DNA from: Rhodanobacteraceae bacterium
GTDB lineage: Bacteria > Pseudomonadota > Gammaproteobacteria > Xanthomonadales > Rhodanobacteraceae
Assembly: GCA_012270595.1 (NCBI GenBank)
Contig: JAAXIA010000139.1
Coordinates: forward strand, 1 to 13,099
Reading direction: 5' to 3'
Length of the DNA: 13,099 nt
In this document: in pieces, positions 1 to 8,354 of the stretch
Numbering within the stretch: position 1 is the stretch's first letter
Layout of the letters: every line of letters starts with the position of its first letter
Made by a program: the position numbers and the translations under genes
Notes under the pieces: generated by a model
What the model was told of the DNA's origin: nothing
Seen by the model: the letters and a program-made list of their open reading frames with translations, nothing else
Database searches by the model: none

Positions 1-1736
1 TCGAACTCGATCCCCTGGCCGATGCGGTTGGGGCCGCCGCCCAGCACCATGATCTTTTCGCGATCGCTTGGCCTGGCCTCGCACTCTTCTTCGTAGGTGG
101 AATACATATAAGCTGTGGCGCTGGCAAACTCGGCGGCACAGGAATCGACCCTTTTGTATACCGGACGCAGACCAAGCTCCTGCCGCAGCTGGCGCAAGCT
201 GTTTTCATCGCTACCAAGTAATTCAGCCAGTCGCGCATCGGAAAAACCCATACGTTTAAGTTCATACAGGCGCTGTTTATCGAGCGCCGTTAACCCTTGG
301 GAACGGACTTCGTTTTCAGTCTTTACCAGATCATCAAAGGCGGCGAGAAACCAGGGATCGACACGGCTAAGTTCGTACACTTCTTGCAGTGAAAACCCTG
401 CGCGAAAAGCATCGGCCAGGTAGAACACGCGCTCGGGTCGTGGTTCACGCAGTTCACGTCGAAGCGTCGCCAACCCTTCACGCGTGCCTGGATCAAGCCC
501 ACTCGGATTAAGGCCGGTTTTTCCTACTTCCAGCCCACGCAAGGCTTTTTGCAGCGATTCACTAAAATTGCGGCCAATAGCCATAACCTCGCCGACTGAT
601 TGCATCTGAGTGGTAAGGCGGGCATCAGTGTGAGGGAATTTCTCGAAGGTGAAACGCGGGATTTTGGTCACCACGTAGTCGATGCTCGGTTCAAACGAGG
701 CCGGCGTCAGACCGCCGGTAATGTCGTTTTCAAGTTCACAAAGCTGATAGCCTACGGCCAGTTTTGCCGCGACCCTGGCGATGGGAAAACCAGTGGCTTT
801 GGATGCCAGCGCCGAAGAACGCGAAACGCGGGGATTCATTTCGATAACTACCACGCGACCATTGTCAGGGTTAATGCCAAACTGCACATTGGAACCGCCG
901 GTATCCACACCAATTTTACGCAAAACAGCAATGGAGGCGTTACGCAGTCGCTGGTATTCCTTGTCAGTGAGCGTTTGCGCCGGTGCCACGGTAATGGAAT
1001 CGCCGGTATGCACGCCCATCGGGTCGAGGTTTTCAATAGCACAAACGATAATGCAGTTATCGGCAGTGTCGCGCACCACCTCCATTTCAAATTCCTTCCA
1101 GCCCAGCATCGACTCGTCAATCAGTACTTCGTGGCTGGGCGACATGTCGAGACCACGCTTGACAATGGCTTCAAACTCTTCAACGTTGCAAGCCACGCCA
1201 CCACCGGTACCGCCTAAGGTAAAACTGGGTCGCACAATCACCGGGAAGCCGAGTCTAGCCTGGATTTGGACGGCCTGTTCATAGCTTTTTGCTATGTCTG
1301 ACTTTGGGCTTTCCAAGCCGATTTCAGTCATGGCCTGCTTGAATAACTGACGATCCTCAGCCATACGAATGGCTTCGCGCCTGGCACCAATGAGTTCAAC
1401 GTCATATTTTTCCAGCACGCCATGATTGGCCAAATCCAGCGCACAGTTCAACGCGGTTTGCCCTCCCATGGTAGGAAGAACCGCATCGGGTTTTTCTTCG
1501 GCGATGATATGTTCCACCGTCTGCCAGCGGATGGGTTCAATGTACACCGCATCTGCGGTGTCTGGGTCAGTCATGATGGTGGCTGGATTGGAGTTCACCA
1601 AAATGACACGGTACCCCTCTTCCTTCAAGGCCTTGCATGCCTGGGCACCGGAATAGTCGAACTCGCAAGCCTGGCCGATCACAATCGGGCCGGCCCCAAT
1701 GATAAGGACGCTGTGAATATCAGTACGTTTAGGCAT
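1..1736 (-). CDS. carB: Carbamoyl-phosphate synthase large subunit, N-terminal half (partial, runs off the left edge)
   Basis: CarB forms carbamoyl phosphate from bicarbonate, two ATP and the ammonia released by CarA, feeding pyrimidine and arginine synthesis. I translated the frame from its ATG at 1736 to the left edge and found 578 uninterrupted codons, about 54% of the usual length of roughly 1070. The N-terminus [20 protein letters not shown] is nearly that of E. coli. The carboxy-phosphate ATP-grasp domain covers roughly residues 1-400 and includes [23 protein letters not shown] and [20 protein letters not shown]. The oligomerisation domain follows (about 400-555), and the second, carbamoyl-phosphate half begins with [19 protein letters not shown] at the very edge. 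The start lies 2 bases after the carA stop, and a GGAG (plus-strand ctcc at 1748-1751) sits inside the carA end, so the two subunits are probably translated in a coupled way. Nothing in the visible half looks damaged. Confidence 0.97.
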   Translation of the reverse strand, partial: MPKRTDIHSVLIIGAGPIVIGQACEFDYSGAQACKALKEEGYRVILVNSNPATIMTDPDTADAVYIEPIRWQTVEHIIAEEKPDAVLPTMGGQTALNCALDLANHGVLEKYDVELIGARREAIRMAEDRQLFKQAMTEIGLESPKSDIAKSYEQAVQIQARLGFPVIVRPSFTLGGTGGGVACNVEEFEAIVKRGLDMSPSHEVLIDESMLGWKEFEMEVVRDTADNCIIVCAIENLDPMGVHTGDSITVAPAQTLTDKEYQRLRNASIAVLRKIGVDTGGSNVQFGINPDNGRVVVIEMNPRVSRSSALASKATGFPIARVAAKLAVGYQLCELENDITGGLTPASFEPSIDYVVTKIPRFTFEKFPHTDARLTTQMQSVGEVMAIGRNFSESLQKALRGLEVGKTGLNPSGLDPGTREGLATLRRELREPRPERVFYLADAFRAGFSLQEVYELSRVDPWFLAAFDDLVKTENEVRSQGLTALDKQRLYELKRMGFSDARLAELLGSDENSLRQLRQELGLRPVYKRVDSCAAEFASATAYMYSTYEEECEARPSDREKIMVLGGGPNRIGQGIEF

Positions 1737-1738
1737 CG

Positions 1739-2866
1739 TCAGTGCGTCTCCTGCATCCATTGGGTGAACCGGTCAAACAGGTAACTGATGTCGTGAGGAC
1801 CCGGTCCTGCCTCAGGGTGACCCTGAAAACAGAAAGCCGGTCGGTCAGTCAATGCAAAGCCCTGTAGCGTGCCATCGAACAGCGATCGGTGCGTCTGTCG
1901 TACATGGCCAGGCAAGCTTTCCGTGTCCACCGTAAAACCGTGGTTCTGGCTGGTAATCAGGACGCGGCCACTGTCTAAATCCTGTACCGGATGGTTGGCA
2001 CCATGATGGCCAAACTTCATTTTTACGGTTTTTGCGCCCAAGGCCAGCGCCATCACCTGATGGCCAAGGCAAATACCGAACATGGGTATATGAGCATCCA
2101 GTAACTGTTTCGTCGCCGCAATGGCTTCGTGACAGGCCGCCGGGTCGCCCGGGCCATTGGAAAGAAGCACGCCATCAGGCCGCCTGGCCAGTACTTCGGC
2201 AGCTGGCGTGACTGCAGGCACCACCGTGAGGTGGCATCCCTTATCCACCAGCAGGCGCAAGATGTTCCTTTTAACACCAAAATCGTAGACGACCACGTTG
2301 AAACGGGGCGCCGGTTTCCGGAACGTCGCGTGGTCGAGATCATAGCTGCCTTCATGCCACGTATAAGCCTTCTCAGTGCTGACAAGGCGCGCCAGATCCA
2401 GCCCCCGCAAACCAGAGAAATCGCGCGCTCTGGCCAACGCGTCTTCTGCGCTAACCTGCTCAGCGGCAAGTATGCAGCCTACCAACGCACCCTTGTCACG
2501 CAGAAGATTAGTAAGACGACGGGTGTCAATGCCCGCAATGGCAACCACGCTGTGGCGCTTGAGGTAATCAGGCAAATTTTCCGTGCTACGCCAGTTGCTG
2601 GCCAGACGTGGCACATCGCGCACAATCAAACCAGCGGCCTGCACCACACCTGATTCGGCATCCTCAGGATTGCAACCGGTATTGCCCACATGTGGATAGG
2701 TCAGGGCAACGAGCTGGCGGTTATAGGAAGCATCGGTGAGAATCTCCTGATAACCGCTCATGGCTGTGTTGAACACCACTTCACCAGTGCTATCACCAAC
2801 ACTACCCACAGCATAACCTTGAAAGACACTACCATCTTCCAAGGCAAGTAACGCGGAAATGGACAT
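1739..2866 (-). CDS. carA: Carbamoyl-phosphate synthase small subunit (glutamine amidotransferase)
   Basis: CarA hydrolyses glutamine and channels the ammonia to CarB. The 375 residues fit the family length (E. coli 382). The N-terminal half, about residues 1-185, is the CarA-specific domain, with [32 protein letters not shown] and the [10 protein letters not shown] motif. The C-terminal half is a class I glutamine amidotransferase: the oxyanion region is LLSNGPGDP (234-242), the nucleophile Cys266 lies in FGICLGHQ, and the other triad residues are His350 and Glu352 in [13 protein letters not shown]. The start at 2866 gives the conserved N-terminus [12 protein letters not shown] and has GAGG (plus-strand cctc, 2877-2880) ten bases upstream. 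The stop is 2 bases before carB, giving the usual carAB order. A candidate promoter and a leader hairpin lie upstream. Confidence 0.97.
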   Translation of the reverse strand: MSISALLALEDGSVFQGYAVGSVGDSTGEVVFNTAMSGYQEILTDASYNRQLVALTYPHVGNTGCNPEDAESGVVQAAGLIVRDVPRLASNWRSTENLPDYLKRHSVVAIAGIDTRRLTNLLRDKGALVGCILAAEQVSAEDALARARDFSGLRGLDLARLVSTEKAYTWHEGSYDLDHATFRKPAPRFNVVVYDFGVKRNILRLLVDKGCHLTVVPAVTPAAEVLARRPDGVLLSNGPGDPAACHEAIAATKQLLDAHIPMFGICLGHQVMALALGAKTVKMKFGHHGANHPVQDLDSGRVLITSQNHGFTVDTESLPGHVRQTHRSLFDGTLQGFALTDRPAFCFQGHPEAGPGPHDISYLFDRFTQWMQETH

Positions 2867-2906
2867 GAAATGCTAGCCTCATTTATGCAGGTACAGGACC
2901 GCCCGC

Positions 2907-2926
2907 AAGCCTTGTTAATCAGGCTT
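2907..2926 (-). promoter_or_regulatory. Perfect hairpin in the carA 5' leader
   Basis: On the transcript strand AAGCCT and AGGCTT form a perfect 6-bp stem around the 8-base loop GATTAACA, about 40 bases before the carA start. GC-rich sequence (GCGGGCGG) follows, with no U-tract, so it is not an intrinsic terminator. It could affect mRNA stability or be part of carA control. The stem is read from the sequence; any regulatory role is inference. Confidence 0.35.
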
Positions 2927-2966
2927 GAAAGGTAGTGTTTGCCGGAATCTTCACAGGGCACGTGGA

Positions 2967-2996
2967 ATAATAAACGCCGATAGCCAGGTATGTCTA
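2967..2996 (-). promoter_or_regulatory. Candidate sigma-70 promoter for carAB
   Basis: On the minus strand TAGACA (plus 2991-2996) is followed after 18 bases by TATTAT (plus 2967-2972). Each hexamer matches five of the six bases of the consensus TTGACA or TATAAT. The predicted transcript starts near 2960 and has a leader of about 94 bases containing the hairpin at 2907-2926. This is the best match I found between the upstream terminator and carA; other weaker starts are possible. Confidence 0.45.
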
Positions 2997-3115
2997 CCAC
3001 ATGCCTCTCGACAGTTGCAATCCCGAACAGAGTGGTTTCAGCGGGGTATAACCGGTATTTTCAATCGATTAGTGGTTGCAGTAGGCTGTATTTGTCAGCC
3101 AACAGCCAAACCCGT

Positions 3116-3156
3116 CGTAGCTACATACCGTCGTAGCTACATACGTAGCTACATAC
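3116..3156. repeat. Three copies of a 13-base palindrome-containing direct repeat upstream of carA
   Basis: CGTAGCTACATAC occurs exactly at 3116-3128, 3132-3144 and 3144-3156, with start-to-start spacings of 16 and 12 bases; the last two copies share one base. Each copy contains the 8-base palindrome GTAGCTAC. The cluster is about 120 bases upstream of the candidate carA promoter. It could be an operator for a dimeric regulator or a short repeat grown by slippage. No known box came to mind. Confidence 0.6.
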
Positions 3157-3192
3157 GATGCTATCTTACTGCCTTGTGGCACGTGAAAAGAT

Positions 3193-3222
3193 GGCGGCTT
3201 AACCGTCGAGGGTTAAGTCGCC
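3193..3222 (-). terminator. Hairpin with short T-tract, possible second terminator
   Basis: The arms 3193-3204 and 3211-3222 pair at 11 of 12 positions around a 6-base loop. Read on the minus strand the stem is followed by ATCTTTTC, a short T-tract at 3186-3189. It lies about 40 bases beyond the stronger terminator at 3258-3301 and could act as a back-up. The uridine run is weak, so it may be only a structural or protein-binding site. Confidence 0.4.
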
Positions 3223-3257
3223 CTAAGTAAACCGTCCATTCCGTCTTTGTTACCGAG

Positions 3258-3301
3258 AAAAAGGCCATGGATCGTGATGCAGCACTTTTCAATCCATGGC
3301 C
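3258..3301 (-). terminator. Intrinsic terminator after the secreted-protein gene
   Basis: The inverted repeat GGCCATGGAT / ATCCATGGCC (3263-3272 and 3292-3301) is a perfect 10-bp stem. Its 19-base loop can pair further (GTG with CAC). On the minus strand it is followed directly by TTTTTC (plus 3258-3262 is aaaaa). It lies 50 bases beyond the stop codon at 3352 and closes the unit that appears to include clpB and the downstream gene. Confidence 0.8.
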
Positions 3302-3351
3302 ACAACCCCAAGCGCACGGCTTATTGATTGAATCTGGTATAGATACGGGGC

Positions 3352-3918
3352 TTATTTATAGCCGGTAATACGTACCGTCATATGATCACCGGAACTGACT
3401 ACAGAACCACCGTCGTTTTGAGGGTAGTCTTTTGCCAGGTAGTACTGAGTACAGTTGTGATAACTTGGGGTTACATTGAAATCATGGCAAACTCCGTAAG
3501 TACAACTTTCCGTATCATTAAGATAATGAAGCGCAAGAGTGCAGTAATCAGCCTCACTTCCATCTTTTTCTTTATATCTTAAACGAACATATACGTTTGT
3601 ACCATTGTCAGGGAATTGTCTCACATCAAATTGCTTAACCCACATATCATAATTATATTTGCCATCATATTCAAAGCTATCACTGCCATTGCAGCGTATA
3701 CTACGCCCATGTTTCGGCTGAATAATAATGCCTCTACCATAATATTTTGAAGGGTTTTGACCATCGTATGTGCATGATACCCGCATGGTAAGGCCAATCT
3801 TGTTCTCTATCTTTACCTGAAAGGCATGAGCCGTCTGGATATAAGAAGAGCACACCCCACCAAGGGCCATGAACGCCATGGTTTTAATCATGGCTTGTTT
3901 AAAAGCATTGAAAAACAT
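3352..3918 (-). CDS. Secreted protein of unknown function, 188 aa, six cysteines in the mature part
   Basis: I do not recognise this protein. The N-terminus looks like a Sec signal peptide: Lys8 and Lys12, a hydrophobic stretch at about 13-24, and a signal peptidase I-type AHA site at 30-32. This would leave a mature protein of 156 residues starting FQVKIENK. The mature part has Cys49, 76, 126, 139, 144 and 156, enough for three disulfides, and is rich in Tyr, Asn and Asp. Short alternating segments such as GLTMRVSCTYDG and NVYVRLRYKEKDG suggest a small beta-sandwich (inference). The start at 3918 has a near-ideal ribosome site, GGAGG, seven bases upstream (plus cctcc, 3926-3930). The gene begins only 38 bases after clpB with no terminator between them, and a clear one follows it. 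Four 60-base lines I counted in it average 38% GC, against 57% in one clpB line, which hints at a different origin or relaxed selection. Confidence 0.85.
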   Translation of the reverse strand: MFFNAFKQAMIKTMAFMALGGVCSSYIQTAHAFQVKIENKIGLTMRVSCTYDGQNPSKYYGRGIIIQPKHGRSIRCNGSDSFEYDGKYNYDMWVKQFDVRQFPDNGTNVYVRLRYKEKDGSEADYCTLALHYLNDTESCTYGVCHDFNVTPSYHNCTQYYLAKDYPQNDGGSVVSSGDHMTVRITGYK

Positions 3919-3956
3919 TAATCATCCTCCAAGAGCCTGGACGCGCCGACAAACTG

Positions 3957-6548
3957 TCAGTCTTCTGAAAACACCAATTGACCGGCTTCAGCATGCACGG
4001 CGATACTGCTACCGGGTGCAAAGCGTCCTTCCAGAATCGCCTTGGCCAGTGGGTTTTCCAGTTGCTGCTGTATGGTTCGCTTGAGTGGTCGTGCACCATA
4101 GGTTGAATCAAAGCCAGCGTTACCAAGAAGATGCAGGGCATCATCACCCACTTCCAGTCGAATCTCGCGTTCGGCCAGGCGTTTTTCCAGATAACCCAGC
4201 TGAATTTTGGCGATAGCACGAATCTGTGCCTTGCCCAAGGGACGAAAGACCACTAATTCATCCAGGCGGTTGATAAATTCAGGGCGGAAATGATTTTGCA
4301 CCACACCCAATACCGCCGGTTTGATCTTGGCATATTCCAGCTCGCAGTGATCACCCTCACCCACCATTTCCTGGATAAGGCTCGACCCCAGGTTGGAGGT
4401 CATCACTATAACGGTGTTACGAAAGTCCACCGTGCGCCCCTGGCCGTCTGTGAGACGACCATCATCAAGCACTTGCAACAAAATATTGAACACGTCCTGG
4501 TGTGCCTTTTCTACCTCGTCCAGCAAAATGACACTGTAGGGTCTGCGCCGCACGGCCTCGGTAAGATAACCGCCTTCTTCGTAACCCACATAGCCCGGAG
4601 GCGCGCCCACCAGGCGACTGACCGCGTGTTTTTCCATAAACTCGCTCATGTCAATGCGCACCATCGCTTCGGTGGTGTCGAACATAAACTCGGCAAGTGC
4701 CTTGCATAACTCGGTTTTGCCAACGCCGGTCGGCCCCAGAAAAAGGAATGAACCATTGGGCCGATCCGGATCAGAAAGCCCCGCGCGTGAGCGGCGAATG
4801 GCGTCAGACACGGCACTGACTGCTTCATCCTGACCGACTACCCGGCGATGTAGATCCTCTTCCATATGCAGCAGTTTCTCGCGTTCCCCTTCCAGCATTT
4901 TGCTGACTGGTATACCAGTCCAGCGCGAAACGACTTCGGCGATCTCTTCGGCAGTCACCCGTGTCTGCACCAACTTAAAATTCTGGTTTTCTGCGGCCTG
5001 TGCGGTGGCAAGCTGCTTCTCCAGTTCGGGCAGACGACCATACTGGATCTGGCTCATACGGGCATAATCCTGCTGACGCTGCGCGATCTCCAGCTCTTGC
5101 AGGACCTGTTCGATCTGCTCTTTAACCCTGGTCGCCCCTTGCAACGCAGCTTTCTCGGATTTCCAGACCTCGTTCAGGTCAGAAAACTCGCGTTCCAGTT
5201 TGTCAATATCACTTTCCAGATCGGTTAAACGCTTCTTTGAAGCATCATCACTTTCTTTTTTTAGCATCTCACGCTGAATTTTTAACTGAATCAGTCGTCG
5301 CTCCAGGCGATCCAGTTCCTCCGGTTTGGAGTCAATCTCCATACGGATACGGCTGGCGGCCTCATCCATCAAGTCGATTGCCTTGTCCGGTAGCTGACGG
5401 TCAGTGATATAGCGGTGAGAAAGCGTCGCCGCCGCCACGATAGCCGGATCGGTGATCTCCACGCCGTGATGTACCGCGTAGCGTTCTTTGATACCGCGCA
5501 GGATGGCAATTGTATCCTCCACTGAAGGCTCGCCCACAACCACTTTCTGAAAGCGCCTCTCCAAGGCAGCATCCTTCTCGATGTACTGGCGATATTCATC
5601 CAGTGTGGTCGCACCAATGCAGTGTAATTCGCCACGTGCCAATGCTGGCTTGAGCATGTTGCCAGCGTCCATGGCACCCTCAGCCTTGCCAGCACCAACC
5701 ATGGTGTGCAGCTCATCGATAAACAGGAACATTCGGCCTTCCTGTTTGGCCAGATCTTTCAGCACAGCTTTCAGGCGTTCCTCAAATTCACCGCGAAATT
5801 TAGCTCCCGCGATCAGAGCGCCCATATCCAGCGCCAATACCCGGCGATTACGCAACCCCTCGGGGACCTCAGCTTTAACTATACGCTGTGCCAGACCCTC
5901 GACGATAGCGGTCTTGCCTACCCCTGGTTCACCAATCAACACCGGATTATTCTTGGTCCGCCGTTGTAGCACCTGAATCGTGCGCCGAATCTCCTCATCA
6001 CGACCAATCACCGGATCGATCTTGCCGGACTCAGCCCGCGCGGTCAGGTCTACACAGTATTTCTCCAGCGCCTGACGCTGTTCCTCCGCATGTTCGCTTG
6101 CTACCTTCTCACCACCACGCAAGTGGTCAATAGCACTGGCAAGCATGGTCTTTTTCGCACCAGCCTCTTTCAGCGCTGCCCCCAGCTCGCCTTTATCCTC
6201 CAATGCAGCCAGCACGAACAATTCGCTGGCGATGAACTGATCCCCGTAATTCTGTGCCAGTTTGTCACTAAGGTTGAGCAGCCTGTTCAGGTTATTTCCC
6301 AGATTGATGTGCCCCTCCTGCCCGCTTACCCGCGGCAAGCGGGCAATCAGGTCATCCACACGTTGCGACAGCAGGGGTATGTTGACCTGTGCCTGTGTCA
6401 GCAGTGGCTTCGTGGATCCCCCCTGCTGTGCCAGTAACGCTGCCATGACATGGACCGGTTCGAGTATGTTATGGTCACGGGCCAGAGCCAGCGATTGGGC
6501 GTCTGCCAGCGCCTGCTGGAAAAGCGAGGTAAGTTTGTCCATCCGCAT
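3957..6548 (-). CDS. clpB: ClpB disaggregase (Hsp100 AAA+ chaperone)
   Basis: ClpB is a hexameric cytosolic ATPase that, with DnaK/DnaJ/GrpE, pulls polypeptides out of aggregates after heat stress. The 863 residues fit the family (E. coli 857). In order: the Clp N-domain (about 1-145); the first AAA+ module with Walker A GEPGVGKT (206-213), Walker [10 protein letters not shown] (273-281) and arginine finger pair 331-332; the coiled-coil M-domain (about 405-525) that binds DnaK; and the second AAA+ module with GPTGVGKT (605-612), pore loop GYVG (652-655), VILLDEVE (673-680) and sensor-2 GAR (818-820). I chose [10 protein letters not shown] at 6548 over an in-frame start 96 bases upstream (6644). 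The former matches known ClpB N-termini, and the longer start would lie upstream of the heat-shock promoter. A GGAGAG precedes the start at moderate distance. Confidence 0.98.
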   Translation of the reverse strand: MRMDKLTSLFQQALADAQSLALARDHNILEPVHVMAALLAQQGGSTKPLLTQAQVNIPLLSQRVDDLIARLPRVSGQEGHINLGNNLNRLLNLSDKLAQNYGDQFIASELFVLAALEDKGELGAALKEAGAKKTMLASAIDHLRGGEKVASEHAEEQRQALEKYCVDLTARAESGKIDPVIGRDEEIRRTIQVLQRRTKNNPVLIGEPGVGKTAIVEGLAQRIVKAEVPEGLRNRRVLALDMGALIAGAKFRGEFEERLKAVLKDLAKQEGRMFLFIDELHTMVGAGKAEGAMDAGNMLKPALARGELHCIGATTLDEYRQYIEKDAALERRFQKVVVGEPSVEDTIAILRGIKERYAVHHGVEITDPAIVAAATLSHRYITDRQLPDKAIDLMDEAASRIRMEIDSKPEELDRLERRLIQLKIQREMLKKESDDASKKRLTDLESDIDKLEREFSDLNEVWKSEKAALQGATRVKEQIEQVLQELEIAQRQQDYARMSQIQYGRLPELEKQLATAQAAENQNFKLVQTRVTAEEIAEVVSRWTGIPVSKMLEGEREKLLHMEEDLHRRVVGQDEAVSAVSDAIRRSRAGLSDPDRPNGSFLFLGPTGVGKTELCKALAEFMFDTTEAMVRIDMSEFMEKHAVSRLVGAPPGYVGYEEGGYLTEAVRRRPYSVILLDEVEKAHQDVFNILLQVLDDGRLTDGQGRTVDFRNTVIVMTSNLGSSLIQEMVGEGDHCELEYAKIKPAVLGVVQNHFRPEFINRLDELVVFRPLGKAQIRAIAKIQLGYLEKRLAEREIRLEVGDDALHLLGNAGFDSTYGARPLKRTIQQQLENPLAKAILEGRFAPGSSIAVHAEAGQLVFSED

Positions 6549-6581
6549 TGCCTGAGTCTCTCCGCAATAAATTTTAGTACT

Positions 6582-6600
6582 GGCAGCGTGCCACGCTACC
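6582..6600 (-). other. Hairpin at the 5' end of the clpB transcript
   Basis: On the transcript strand GGTAGCGTG and CACGCTGCC form a near-perfect inverted repeat (8 of 9) with almost no loop, so the realistic stem is about 6 bp with a 7-base loop. It would sit a few bases after the predicted sigma-32 transcription start and about 35 bases before the ATG. It could stabilise the mRNA 5' end or act in temperature control; the role is inference. Confidence 0.35.
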
Positions 6601-6613
6601 ATCATATGGGAGG

Positions 6614-6641
6614 AAATGCGGACGCTGGCGGGGGATTCAAG
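6614..6641 (-). promoter_or_regulatory. Sigma-32 (RpoH) heat-shock promoter of clpB
   Basis: The minus strand reads CTTGAA (plus 6636-6641), 14 bases, then CCGCATTT (plus 6614-6621). This matches the known sigma-32 consensus CTTGAAA / CCCCATNT with one mismatch in the -10 element and normal spacing. It places the transcript start near 6607, about 58 bases before the clpB ATG at 6548. It is the expected control for clpB and excludes the longer upstream start at 6644 for this transcript. Confidence 0.8.
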
Positions 6642-6804
6642 CATACTTCCTGCTTATCGCCCAGTGGCAGCGCCATGTCGAGAAAGCTTGCGGTTAAAAC
6701 CCCGCTGGCACGACATTGGACCGGTGCCCTGCCTGCTCCGACTTAAATATCTGCCTAAGGCCAACCACCTAAAGTATGCTAAACGAGCACCGTACCTACT
6801 TCGC

Positions 6805-8022
6805 TTAGCCTTGTTTGCCATCCACCCGTGAGATCAAATAGATCCACGCCGAACGTAGCACCCAGGGCAAAAAGGCCAGCAACCAACCACAACCCGCCAC
6901 CACCGACCACCAGTACGTGTCACTGCCAAGATTCGCGCGGATGCGCAATAGCGTCACGAACTGCAACAGGACAAAACATAAGCACGGCACCGCACCCATC
7001 TGCAATGGACGCCCCGAATGACCATGGGTCACCCGGGTCACCATCGCTACCAGCATCGAGCCAAAGAAACCAATCGCCAGTGCGTGCAAGGGAGCCAGAC
7101 CCAATATATACCGCCCTGCAATGGCCAAAACACTGTCCTGCACGGAAAACAGCAGGAAGGCAAGTGGCAGCCAGGCGAAAGCAACATGCAGCACTGCTAG
7201 CAAACCAGGGCGGGTACAGCGCCACGGTTTCCAGGCCAGTGCGTGCCAGGCAAACAAGAGCGTGAGTGGCACATCACACAACCAGAGCCAGTGCGTATAT
7301 CCACGCCAATCCAACAGCAGGCGCGTAATCAGCAAGGGCCATACCAATGGCAGACTCCATGCCGGTCGCCACATCGTATAACCGGCAACAACATTCTGGC
7401 CAAAAAATGGCAGCATCCGATGGCATACCGTGAAATAGACCGGCAACAGGAAACCAAACGTACCAAGCTTCACCGCAAAAGCAACCGCACTTGCCGGCAC
7501 CACAGCAACCAGCCAGGCAAAAAACAGCAGCATCCCCAACGCACCGGCACACAGTCCCGCAAAACACGACCAGCCATGCTGATTGCGCTCACCAGCTTGG
7601 CGTAGTACGACAGCCAAAGTTATCACTCCCATCAGGAAAGCCGCACAGATCAGCCCCATGCCCACATCCAGCAGGCACGGCGAACCAAACAGGCCCACAC
7701 TCGCCAGCACATAACCTGCAAACAGGCCAGCGGCCACCAAAAGGAAGCGCAAAGGGGGTACCGACGGACCGCGCATCCAACGCGGAAATGTGGTCATCAG
7801 AAAGCCGAATATAAACGGCGGAAACACACCATACTGCATCAGCATGGCATGCCCCCAAAGCGCCGGAATGGGCGACGCTGGCCAATGTCCCCAGGCAAAA
7901 CGCAACGAAGCCAGTTCCAGCGTCCACCAGCTCATACCAAGCAGTAATGCGACAGCACCGGCAAGAAACAAAGACCGGTGGGGTACCGTACCCAGGTACT
8001 TCGGTGAAATCGAACGAGCCAA
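6805..8022 (-). CDS. nnrS: NnrS family multi-pass membrane protein
   Basis: NnrS proteins are haem- and copper-containing inner-membrane proteins linked to nitric-oxide and nitrosative stress; their exact reaction is not settled. The 405 residues are almost entirely hydrophobic segments (roughly 12 membrane passes) and carry the family landmarks. These are an early WGHAMLMQYG with His58, FGFLMTTFPRW (73-82), CHRMLPFF (200-207) with His201, and the closing HALAIGFFGSMLVAMVTRVT with His313, then HGHSGRPL (333-340). Conserved histidines are the likely metal ligands (inference). The start is TTG at 8022: an in-frame TAG lies at 8038-8040, no ATG or GTG lies between, and GGAG (plus ctcc, 8032-8035) precedes the TTG by nine bases. 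It stands alone between tRNA-Thr and clpB. I saw no FNR/Dnr- or NsrR-type site upstream. Confidence 0.88.
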   Translation of the reverse strand: MARSISPKYLGTVPHRSLFLAGAVALLLGMSWWTLELASLRFAWGHWPASPIPALWGHAMLMQYGVFPPFIFGFLMTTFPRWMRGPSVPPLRFLLVAAGLFAGYVLASVGLFGSPCLLDVGMGLICAAFLMGVITLAVVLRQAGERNQHGWSCFAGLCAGALGMLLFFAWLVAVVPASAVAFAVKLGTFGFLLPVYFTVCHRMLPFFGQNVVAGYTMWRPAWSLPLVWPLLITRLLLDWRGYTHWLWLCDVPLTLLFAWHALAWKPWRCTRPGLLAVLHVAFAWLPLAFLLFSVQDSVLAIAGRYILGLAPLHALAIGFFGSMLVAMVTRVTHGHSGRPLQMGAVPCLCFVLLQFVTLLRIRANLGSDTYWWSVVAGCGWLLAFLPWVLRSAWIYLISRVDGKQG

Positions 8023-8054
8023 GGCACACGGCTCCGTCTAAAGGCTGGCAGACC

Positions 8055-8063
8055 ATACTAGCA
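8055..8063 (-). promoter_or_regulatory. Possible extended -10 promoter for nnrS
   Basis: The minus strand carries TGCTAGTAT, an extended -10 (TGn followed by TAGTAT, four of six to TATAAT), about 33 bases before the TTG start. No convincing -35 lies upstream, where the sequence is very GC-rich. Transcript readthrough from the tRNA gene is an alternative. Confidence 0.3.
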
Positions 8064-8125
8064 CCCGCCCGGCGCGCAGTGCACTCAACCGACCGCCCAA
8101 CACCTTGATTTGAAGGCCAGAAGAA

Positions 8126-8138
8126 TGCCTGACAGGCA
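8126..8138 (-). terminator. Short palindrome just downstream of tRNA-Thr, weak terminator or processing site
   Basis: TGCCTGTCAGGCA on the minus strand is a perfect palindrome around one base, followed by TTCTTCTGG. It begins three bases after the tRNA CCA end. The stem is short and the T-tract interrupted, so it may mark tRNA 3' processing rather than true termination. Confidence 0.3.
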
Positions 8139-8140
8139 GA

Positions 8141-8216
8141 TGGTGCCGGCACCCGGATTCGAACTGGGGACCTACGGATTACAAATCCGTTGCTCTACCA
8201 ACTGAGCTATGCCGGC
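8141..8216 (-). tRNA. tRNA-Thr (anticodon TGT)
   Basis: The 76-base cloverleaf is read directly. The acceptor arms are GCCGGCA and TGCCGGC, followed by A and an encoded CCA (plus 8141-8143 is tgg). The D-arm is GCTCAGTTGGTAGAGC. The anticodon stem ACGGA/TCCGT encloses the loop TTTGTAA with anticodon TGT (plus aca, 8181-8183). The T-loop is TTCGAAT. It reads ACA and related threonine codons. No other tRNA lies next to it in this window. Confidence 0.97.
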
Positions 8217-8226
8217 GCGGCCCGCC

Positions 8227-8232
8227 ATTTTA
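8227..8232 (-). promoter_or_regulatory. Likely -10 box of the tRNA-Thr promoter
   Basis: TAAAAT on the minus strand (five of six to TATAAT) lies 10 bases upstream of the mature tRNA 5' end. It is followed by the GC-rich stretch GGCGGGCCGC, as in growth-rate-controlled stable-RNA promoters. A good -35 is not evident at 16-18 bases upstream, so confidence is moderate. Confidence 0.4.
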
Positions 8233-8354
8233 GCATTCTTGCAGCTTCCATGGTTTACATCGCTACCTTCACGGCTTACATACTGCCAACAGTTCCTTGC
8301 ACGCAGTTCTTAAAGCCTGGCGCAAACCCAATGGCATATGGGTGCACAAAGCGG

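Noticed and set aside
600..1284. Long plus-strand frames opposite carB (about 205 and 167 residues)
   Set aside because: They are antisense shadows of a well-conserved gene and show no family motif or ribosome site.
2758..3000. 80-residue minus-strand frame overlapping the start of carA, as a leader peptide
   Set aside because: Its start is upstream of the predicted carA transcript start, it has no visible ribosome site, and much of it is carA read in another frame.
3116..3156. CRISPR-like array
   Set aside because: Only three 13-base copies with no proper spacers and no cas genes.
6549..6644. 32-residue N-terminal extension of ClpB from an in-frame start at 6644
   Set aside because: It would begin upstream of the sigma-32 promoter, has no similarity to ClpB N-termini, and the MRMDKL start has its own ribosome site.
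6828..8041. Several plus-strand frames opposite nnrS
   Set aside because: Low-complexity, Gln/Pro/His-rich translations typical of the antisense of membrane-protein genes.
8101..8116. FNR/Dnr-type site (TTGAT-N4-ATCAA) upstream of nnrS
   Set aside because: Only the first half (TTGAT at 8105-8109) is present; the second half does not match.
8141..8216. tRNA-Thr as an integration site of a genomic island
   Set aside because: The flanking genes are housekeeping or ordinary chromosomal genes, and I see no integrase and no repeated tRNA 3' end in the window.
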